This document shows, piece after piece, positions 58,880 to 64,000 of a stretch of DNA of 64,000 bases (its first letter is position 1; each line of letters begins with the position of its first letter). The notes beneath the pieces are model-generated. The model did no database searches. It was given only the letters and a program-made list of their open reading frames with translations, and was not told where the DNA came from. Source of the DNA: UBA7672 sp965279205 (GTDB lineage Bacteria; Pseudomonadota; Alphaproteobacteria; Caulobacterales; Hyphomonadaceae); assembly GCA_965279205.1 (NCBI GenBank), contig OZ257144.1, positions 682,001 through 746,000 of the forward strand, in the 5' to 3' direction. A program made the translations under genes and the position numbers.

Positions 58880-59601
58880 CTTCCCGGCCCCATCGTCTTG
58901 AGGCGTGCTTCGGCTTCATCGCGTCCGGCAGGATCGCCGACATGCATCCAGAAGGGCGACATGATCGTGCCGTGGAGCCGGCCGGCGCGGCCCATCGCAT
59001 TCCAGTAGACGTTCGCGGAGAAAGGTTTCTCTTCATAGCCGCGCAGCAAGTCGCCACGCGTGATGTGCGTGCCGGCAAAGACGTAGGGTGCCGTGGCGCG
59101 TTCACCGCGGCGCTGCAGCTGGCCATCATGGCCAAGGTAGAAATCTCCCGGCCCACGGAAGCCGAGCGTTGCGCCCATTTCCGCCAGCAACAGCAGCGCA
59201 TCCATCTCGTCGGAATTGTAGGCGTCGGCCATCTTTTTGAACGTCGTGTCGCCAACGGTCGCCCAGGTGACGTCGGTGTTGATCACGAAGAACGGCTCAT
59301 CGCCGAGTAGCGGCAGCGCCTTGATCACGCCGCCGCCGGTCTCGAGCAGCAGGTCGCGTTCGTCGGAGATGATGATCTCGATGTCCTTTCGGGACTTCAG
59401 ATGCGCGATCATCATGTCGGCGAGATAGTGCACGTTCACGACGGCGCGGTTGACGCCCTGGGTCACCAGCTTGTCGAGCACGCGGTCGACCAGCGTGCGG
59501 CCGCCGACCTCGATCAGCGGCTTGGGCAGCTTGTCCGTAAGCGGCTTCATGCGCGTGCCCAGTCCGGCCGCGAGCAGCATGGCGGTGGTGATCTTGGTCA
59601 T
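58876..59601 (-). CDS. murU: N-acetylmuramate 1-phosphate uridylyltransferase (MurU-type nucleotidyltransferase)
   Basis: ATG 59601 overlaps the amgK stop by 4 bases. The protein has 241 residues. The nucleotidyltransferase start ITTAMLLAAGLGTRMKPLTD contains the GxGTRxxP loop and the later PKPLIEVGGRTLVD; NTDVTWA carries the metal-binding Asp. With AmgK upstream it should convert MurNAc 1-phosphate to UDP-MurNAc in the peptidoglycan recycling route that bypasses MurA and fosfomycin. Confidence 0.9.
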   Translation of the reverse strand: MTKITTAMLLAAGLGTRMKPLTDKLPKPLIEVGGRTLVDRVLDKLVTQGVNRAVVNVHYLADMMIAHLKSRKDIEIIISDERDLLLETGGGVIKALPLLGDEPFFVINTDVTWATVGDTTFKKMADAYNSDEMDALLLLAEMGATLGFRGPGDFYLGHDGQLQRRGERATAPYVFAGTHITRGDLLRGYEEKPFSANVYWNAMGRAGRLHGTIMSPFWMHVGDPAGRDEAEARLKTMGPGS

Positions 59602-60692
59602 GCCGCGACCAGAAGATGCGGGGCAACGGCGGTGACGAAGCTTTTGGCTTCCGCCATGGCGGGATGGCCCAGCGTCTCGTTGAGAATACCGCGCAGGCGC
59701 GGCTGGAAGGTGTCGTACCGGGGTTTCTTGTCGCGCGTCACAAGCCTCGCGAAGATGCCCATGATGCGCATCGTGTTCATGGCGCCCAGAACCGACAGGC
59801 GCTCGTCGAAGTCCGCGCGGCTGCCGCCTGTGCCGTTGAGATAGGCGATGATCGCGGCCTCGCGCGCTTCCGGACTGACATCGCGGCGGGCGTCGTGCAG
59901 CAGCATCGACATGTCCCATTCGCCCCAGCCCAGCACCGCGTCCTGGAAGTCGAGCAGGCCGACACGCTGAAGTCCTTCGCGTTGCGGCAGCCAGATGAGG
60001 TTCTCGGCGTGCGTATCGCGCAGGATCAAGGCGCGGGGGAAATCCTCCGCCTTCGCCATCAGGTTCTCGCGCACGCGCTCCCAGCGCAGGCGCGTCTGCT
60101 CGCTGACCCGCATCTCGCGATCGCGCTGCGGCATCCATTCGACGAAGAGATCGACATTGGCCGAGAGGGCGAGATGATCGTAGGTGAGGATCGGCCATTC
60201 GCCGCCGCGATAGGGCAGCGTGAAGGGCACAGGCGCGCGGTGGACGGCGGCGAGCACATCGCCAGCAGCGCTGTAAAGGGCGATCTCGTCGCCGCCATTT
60301 TCGATGACGTTGGCGAAGAGATCATCGCCAAGGTCTTCGAGCAGGGCGAGGCCGCGCGGAATGTCCTGGTCATAGACACCGGGCGCGGAGAGGCCGAGCT
60401 GCGCAAGATGGCCGGCGATGGCGGCAAACGCTTCGACGCGCGAAGCAGCGAGGCGCGAGATGGCGTTCCAGCCGAGCTTCAGCCGTTCCTCGTCATCGGC
60501 GCCCGGCGGGCAGGGCAGGCTTTCCAGCGGCGGGGCGTCCATCAGCATGGCGGTCTGCGTCTTCCGGCGCAGGCGTTCATAGCGGCGGGTGGAGGCGTCC
60601 GCAGTCAGCGGCGTACGCGCCGCCTCGCCCCAGCCCGCACGGGTGAGGAATTCGACGATCTCGCTGTCGCGCAGGTTACCGCCAGTCGCCAT
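59598..60692 (-). CDS. amgK: N-acetylmuramate/N-acetylglucosamine kinase AmgK
   Basis: This 364-residue protein has an aminoglycoside-phosphotransferase fold: LTADASTRRYERLRR near the N-terminus, catalytic ILRDTHAENLIWLPQ (a Brenner-type motif with DTHAEN), then GLLDFQDAVLGWGEWDMSML. It phosphorylates MurNAc at C1 for MurU. It overlaps tsaE by 17 bases and murU by 4, so the three are one operon. Confidence 0.92.
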   Translation of the reverse strand: MATGGNLRDSEIVEFLTRAGWGEAARTPLTADASTRRYERLRRKTQTAMLMDAPPLESLPCPPGADDEERLKLGWNAISRLAASRVEAFAAIAGHLAQLGLSAPGVYDQDIPRGLALLEDLGDDLFANVIENGGDEIALYSAAGDVLAAVHRAPVPFTLPYRGGEWPILTYDHLALSANVDLFVEWMPQRDREMRVSEQTRLRWERVRENLMAKAEDFPRALILRDTHAENLIWLPQREGLQRVGLLDFQDAVLGWGEWDMSMLLHDARRDVSPEAREAAIIAYLNGTGGSRADFDERLSVLGAMNTMRIMGIFARLVTRDKKPRYDTFQPRLRGILNETLGHPAMAEAKSFVTAVAPHLLVAA

Positions 60693-61137
60693 CTATGCGC
60701 GCGCTCCAGTCGTCGAGGTCCACAAGCCGGGCGATTCGCCCGGGGCCATCGAAGGATAGCCGAACTTCGAGCCGCGCCATCGGAAGATCGCGACCCAGCC
60801 TTTCCGGCCATTCTATGAGGGCAAGCCCATCCACAGCTTCCTCCAGGCCAAGTTCCCTGGCCTCGCCGGCCTCGGTGAGGCGGTAGAGGTCGAAATGCCA
60901 GATCGGGAAGTTCGGCCCGGCATAGGTCTGGACCAGGGTGAAGGTAGGGCTGGGGGCCTCGGTCTCAGGCCCGGTCAGCCGCCGGATCAGGCCGCGCGCC
61001 AGGGTGGTCTTGCCGGCGCCCAGATCGCCCATCAGCGCGATCACGTCGCCGGGTCGCGCGGCAACCCCCAGACGCGCCCCCAGGGCGGCTGTGGCGGTCT
61101 CGTCGGCAAGGTCCAGGGTGAGCACGCGATGCGTCAT
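60676..61137 (-). CDS. tsaE: tRNA threonylcarbamoyladenosine biosynthesis ATPase TsaE
   Basis: ATG 61137 (MTHRVLTLDLADETATAALG) gives 153 residues, normal for TsaE; a longer frame upstream lacks family sequence. Walker A is GDLGAGKTTLARGLIRRL, then SPTFTLVQTYAGPNFPIWHF with DLYRL, and IEWPERLG. It is required with TsaB and TsaD for t6A modification. It is the first gene of the tsaE-amgK-murU-addB-addA operon. Confidence 0.94.
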   Translation of the reverse strand: MTHRVLTLDLADETATAALGARLGVAARPGDVIALMGDLGAGKTTLARGLIRRLTGPETEAPSPTFTLVQTYAGPNFPIWHFDLYRLTEAGEARELGLEEAVDGLALIEWPERLGRDLPMARLEVRLSFDGPGRIARLVDLDDWSARIDGDWR

Positions 61138-61296
61138 CCGGCGTGGTTTGCCGGTGCGATTGGGGCAAGGCAATGGCGATGAGGTTAAGCTGCGTTCAGG
61201 CTGGATTCCCGGCAGCGTTTCAGCCCTGTTTCGATGGCTGCGGCGTGCTATGACGCCGCCCTGACGGGAACGGAAATCCTGACCGGGACGAGCAGC

Positions 61297-62535
61297 ATGT
61301 CGGGCGCGCCACAGCGCATAGTGATCATCGGCGCGGGCCAAGCGGGCGCGCAGACGGTCTATTCGCTGCGCCAGGCCGGTTTCGAGGGCGCAATAACCCT
61401 TATCGGCGACGAACCGGCGCCGCCGTATCAGCGGCCGCCCCTGTCCAAGGCCTATTTCAAGGGCGAGCTGGAAGCCGAGCGGCTCTTCCTCAAGCCGCTG
61501 GAGTATTATTCCGAACACAACGTCGATCTGATCACCGGCAATGCGGCGAAGAAGATCGACCTCGCGGCGCGGCAGGTGGAGCTGGAGCGTGGCTCACCAA
61601 TTCTGTGGGACAGGCTCGTAATCGCGACAGGCGCGCGGCCGAGGAAGCTTTCGGTTCCGGGCGCTGGGCTTCAGGGCGTAACCGAGTTGCGGACTCTGGC
61701 CGATGTCGACCTGCTAAAGACGGTGGCGAAGCCGGGCGCGAGTCTGGTGGTGATTGGCGGTGGCTATATCGGGCTGGAAGCAGCGGCGGTTGCGAGCCAG
61801 CTCGGGCTCAAGGTCACGGTTCTCGAGGCGATGCCGCAGATCCTCTCGCGCGTCGCCGGGCCGGAGATCGGAGCGTTCTATACGCACGCACATCGCTCGG
61901 CCGGCGTCGACATCAGGACAGACGTGCGGCTGGAAGGTTTTGAGGGAGCGGGCGCCGTCACGGGCGTGAGGCTCGGCGGCGGCGAGATTCTGCCTTGCGA
62001 CCTGGCGCTGGTTGGCGTTGGTGTTCTGCCCAATCTGGAGCTGGCGCAGGAGGCGGGCATTGCCTGCGGCAATGGCATCGTGGTCGACGCCAGCATGCGC
62101 ACCAGCCATCCTGACATCTACGCAGCCGGCGATGTCGCCTGGAGGCCGCTGGTTCATTACGGCCGGGAAGGCAGGCTGGAGTCGGTCCACAACGCCATCG
62201 AGGGCGGCAAGATCGCGGCGGCGGCGATTCTTGGGACGGCGCCTCCCGTGCTAGAAGTACCCTGGTTCTGGTCGGACCAGTTCGAGCTGAAGCTGCAGAC
62301 GGCGGGCCTGTGGACCGGGGCGGACCAGCGAATCCTGCGCGGCGACCCGCAATCGCGCAGTTTTGCGGTGTTTTACCTTAGGGAGGGCATGGTCATCGCG
62401 GTCGATGCGGTGAACTCGGCCCCTGAGTATGTTGTCGGCAGAAAGCTGGTTGCGGCAAAGGCGAGAGTTGCGCCCGGCGAACTAGCCGATAAATCCATTT
62501 CCATGAAGGACATCGGCGCGCGCGCGCTGGGTTAG
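61297..62535 (+). CDS. FAD-dependent ferredoxin (rubredoxin-type) reductase
   Basis: ATG 61297 (MSGAPQRIVIIGAGQAGAQT) gives 412 residues. There are two dinucleotide-binding loops, GAGQAG for FAD and VVIGGGYIGLEAAAVASQLG for NAD(P)H; DEPAPPYQRPPLSKAYF and HPDIYAAGDVAWRPL are hallmarks of the putidaredoxin-reductase family. It passes electrons to a [2Fe-2S] ferredoxin, and one is encoded 33 bases downstream. The end user, such as a P450 or FeS assembly, is not in the window. Confidence 0.92.
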   Translation: MSGAPQRIVIIGAGQAGAQTVYSLRQAGFEGAITLIGDEPAPPYQRPPLSKAYFKGELEAERLFLKPLEYYSEHNVDLITGNAAKKIDLAARQVELERGSPILWDRLVIATGARPRKLSVPGAGLQGVTELRTLADVDLLKTVAKPGASLVVIGGGYIGLEAAAVASQLGLKVTVLEAMPQILSRVAGPEIGAFYTHAHRSAGVDIRTDVRLEGFEGAGAVTGVRLGGGEILPCDLALVGVGVLPNLELAQEAGIACGNGIVVDASMRTSHPDIYAAGDVAWRPLVHYGREGRLESVHNAIEGGKIAAAAILGTAPPVLEVPWFWSDQFELKLQTAGLWTGADQRILRGDPQSRSFAVFYLREGMVIAVDAVNSAPEYVVGRKLVAAKARVAPGELADKSISMKDIGARALG

Positions 62536-62568
62536 TTCGGACACTATCAAGGAGCGGCGCGAAGCCCC

Positions 62569-62889
62569 ATGCCCAAGATCACCTATATCGACGCGTCCGG
62601 GACGGAACGCACGGTCGAAGGCAAGAACGGCATGACCGTCATGGAGACGGCCATCAAGCACAACGTGCCGGGCATCGACGCCGATTGCGGCGGGGCCTGC
62701 GCGTGCGCAACCTGCCATGTCTATGTCGATGAGGCCTTCACCGCGAAAGTGGGCAAGCCTTCGGCGATGGAACAGTCGATGCTCGATTTCGCCGAGAACG
62801 TGAAAGAGAACTCGCGGCTGTCATGCCAGATCAAGATCCGGGACGATCTGGATGGCCTGAAGGTGACGACGCCGGAGAGCCAGCACTAG
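62569..62889 (+). CDS. [2Fe-2S] ferredoxin, putidaredoxin/adrenodoxin type
   Basis: The protein has 106 residues. Cluster ligands are in DADCGGACACATCHVYVDEA (CxxxxxCxxC) with the fourth Cys in SRLSCQIKIRDDLDG. The sequence IEIT-like start (PKITYIDASGTERTVEGKNG) is typical of the vertebrate-type family. It is co-transcribed with the reductase upstream. Its stop overlaps the convergent hypothetical gene by 4 bases. Confidence 0.94.
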   Translation: MPKITYIDASGTERTVEGKNGMTVMETAIKHNVPGIDADCGGACACATCHVYVDEAFTAKVGKPSAMEQSMLDFAENVKENSRLSCQIKIRDDLDGLKVTTPESQH

Positions 62890-63197
62890 GCTGTCTTGGG
62901 CGCCTGCCGGGCGACGAACACCGCTTCGGCATCGGTCACGAACTTCTTCGCCCTTTCGGCTGCAAGGCCTGGATCAATCGCCGGATCGGCGGCGCGCGTC
63001 CTCTGGAATGACAGGTCGAGGCCGAGCGGTTCCAGCACCGCACGGTGGGGATTGCGGTCATCAGGCGCGAGCTGGTGGAAGCCCATGAGCCAGACAAGCG
63101 CGCCGCGATAGACGGCGGCTTCGGCTTTCAACCGAGCGTGTTCGCTTTCGAGCCTGGCAAGCCGCGAAAGCAGCGATTCCGTTTCGGTCGCATCCAT
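62886..63197 (-). CDS. Small coiled-coil hypothetical protein
   Basis: The protein has 103 residues. The N-terminus LLSRLARLESEHARLKAEAA is a likely coiled coil of about 30 residues; LGLDLSFQRTRAADPAIDPG and KKFVTDAEAVFVAR follow. There is no signal or metal motif. I do not recognise it. It lies about 60 bases downstream of the glycosyltransferase on the same strand, so co-transcription is possible. Confidence 0.55.
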   Translation of the reverse strand: MDATETESLLSRLARLESEHARLKAEAAVYRGALVWLMGFHQLAPDDRNPHRAVLEPLGLDLSFQRTRAADPAIDPGLAAERAKKFVTDAEAVFVARQAPKTA

Positions 63198-63256
63198 CGC
63201 CTGTCTCCCTGTGCGCCGGATGAGGTTCGGCCATCATGGCGCCAACTGCAAGGTTG

Positions 63257-64000
63257 TCAGCTACCGCCGGCTTCACGCATCCAGTGAAGTAGCTCGGCAG
63301 CCGCTTCGCTTGCAGTTCGGGGCCTGGGAGCGCTGGTGTTGGCGCGATCGTCACGTTTCAGCTGCTCCATTGTTTGGACGGGATCGCTCGCAGGAACGCG
63401 CGGATCGGAACGCCACGGGCCGTCGCCGCAAGCAATGATCGGAACATCGAATGTGAGATAGTCGGCGATCTTGCTCGGCGGCACGTGCATCTTAGCGGAC
63501 GCGACGAAGATCAGGGCGTCGGCTGCAGCCATCACAGAAAGCGCGCCGTCCAATGGGAGGACGCCCCAGAGCTGGATCGCGCTGGCTGCGCTGCTGGCCT
63601 TTGCGCGGGCCTGTTCGGCATCGGTGAGACGCCCGGCGAGGTGAAGCCGGAGCTGGGGATTGCGTGTCCAGGCGGCTTCAAACGGCTGCAGCATGTCGCT
63701 GATGCTGGCCTCGGGATCCGACAGGGCGATCGAGCCCGCATGGACGATGTTCAGCGTATCCTTTGGCAGGTCTGCGGGCGCCAGCCTCGTATCAGCAGAG
63801 AAGTGTGCAAGGACGTGGACGTTTCGCGCGCCGAGCCTCGTTGCTTCGGCGGCAACGACAGGATCGACAGCCGTCACCAGATCCGCTTTCGGCAGCAGAC
63901 GGCGCGCCAGCATTTTCTCGCCGATGCGGCGGTGCAGACGCAGGCGCTCGCGCCTGTGCGGCGATTCCAGCCATAGGTCCCGAAAATCGGCTGCCCATTT
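63257..64000 (-). CDS. Glycosyltransferase (GT4-like), partial at window end
   Basis: The frame is open to the last base; at least 29 codons precede the first internal ATG (63913), so the gene runs past the window. The visible 247 residues show ADFRDLWLESP, VTAVDPVVAAEATRLGARNV, the domain-2 start TLNIVHAGSIALSDPEASIS, LRLHLAGRLTDAEQARA, IQLWGVLPLDGALSVMAAAD and the acceptor-side PPSKIADYLTFDVPIIACGD. The pattern is that of GT-B glycosyltransferases with an FRDxW segment. It probably adds a sugar to a surface polysaccharide. Confidence 0.82.
   Translation of the reverse strand, partial: KWAADFRDLWLESPHRRERLRLHRRIGEKMLARRLLPKADLVTAVDPVVAAEATRLGARNVHVLAHFSADTRLAPADLPKDTLNIVHAGSIALSDPEASISDMLQPFEAAWTRNPQLRLHLAGRLTDAEQARAKASSAASAIQLWGVLPLDGALSVMAAADALIFVASAKMHVPPSKIADYLTFDVPIIACGDGPWRSDPRVPASDPVQTMEQLKRDDRANTSAPRPRTASEAAAELLHWMREAGGS

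Noticed and set aside
58876..60198. A 440-codon frame extending murU into amgK
   Set aside because: Upstream part is a shifted reading of amgK; murU begins at 59601 with LLAAGLGTRM.
60676..61518. A 280-codon frame extending tsaE upstream
   Set aside because: The extra 127 codons mirror the reductase gene and lack TsaE features; family length fits the start at 61137.

Overview
The window is a stretch of a high-GC alphaproteobacterial chromosome, most likely from the Hyphomonadaceae/Caulobacterales side of the class. I infer this from gene order and family variants: lptC-lptA-lptB-rpoN-hpf-ptsN, aroA-cmk-rpsA-ihfB, trpF-trpB-trpA-accD-folC, and tsaE-amgK-murU-addB-addA-trxA; an AddAB-type recombinase; a class II-like EPSP synthase; an AccD with a degenerate zinc ribbon; and a TIGR02300-type acidic zinc-ribbon protein. 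No transposase, integrase, phage gene or CRISPR array is visible.

Layout. (1) 1-7994 is a metal-resistance island: the end of a CopA multicopper oxidase, CopB, a small secreted NTF2-like protein, a counter-oriented three-gene ECF-sigma unit that matches the cnrYXH (cobalt/nickel sensing) architecture, CopC-CopD, a Cu(I) P-type ATPase and a divergent CsoR repressor with G/C-tract operators. (2) 7995-11727 is an accessory zone with a small membrane protein, the remnant of an immunity-like gene, two orphan secreted proteins and long non-coding gaps. (3) 11728-17603 (minus strand) is a lipid-linked D-arabinose locus: DprE2-like reductase, DprE1-like FAD oxidase, GtrA-like membrane protein, a HAD-UbiA fusion and a GT-C-like membrane glycosyltransferase. 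(4) 17771-23671 holds an RNase D-like exonuclease, the LPS-export genes lptCAB, rpoN, hpf, ptsN and tRNA-Ala(GGC). (5) 23750-31441 holds the acidic zinc-ribbon protein, aroA, cmk, a serine hydrolase, an SDR, rpsA, ihfB and mscL.

(6) 31571-42336 is the tryptophan/fatty-acid/folate series trpF, trpB, trpA, accD, folC. It is split by counter-oriented accessory genes: an AraC/GyrI regulator between trpF and trpB, and, between trpB and trpA, an exported FMN dehydrogenase with a CxxCH motif, a GFA-type protein, palindromic repeats and a BlaI/M56-peptidase pair whose sensor domain has three CxxxC-bearing repeats. (7) 42401-52206 is a mixed region: M16 metallopeptidase, alpha/beta hydrolase, motA, a cold-shock-like membrane protein, a DUF1287-like protein, a CxxCH lipoprotein, a secreted orphan, a malyl-CoA-lyase-like enzyme and two tandem thioredoxins. 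(8) 52290-61137 (minus strand) is a tightly overlapped operon, tsaE-amgK-murU-addB-addA, joining tRNA t6A modification, peptidoglycan MurNAc recycling and double-strand-break repair; addB appears to lack an ATG/GTG/TTG start. (9) 61297-64000 has a ferredoxin reductase and a [2Fe-2S] ferredoxin, a coiled-coil hypothetical and a glycosyltransferase cut by the window end.

The most interesting items are the D-arabinose donor locus with its HAD-UbiA fusion, the CnrYXH-like sensor embedded among copper genes, the M56 sensor with repeated CxxxC domains, the addB start, the SD-masking hairpin at 48109-48136, and the codon-usage island across the folC/M16 junction. All assignments come from reading the sequence and remembered family motifs; no database search was run.
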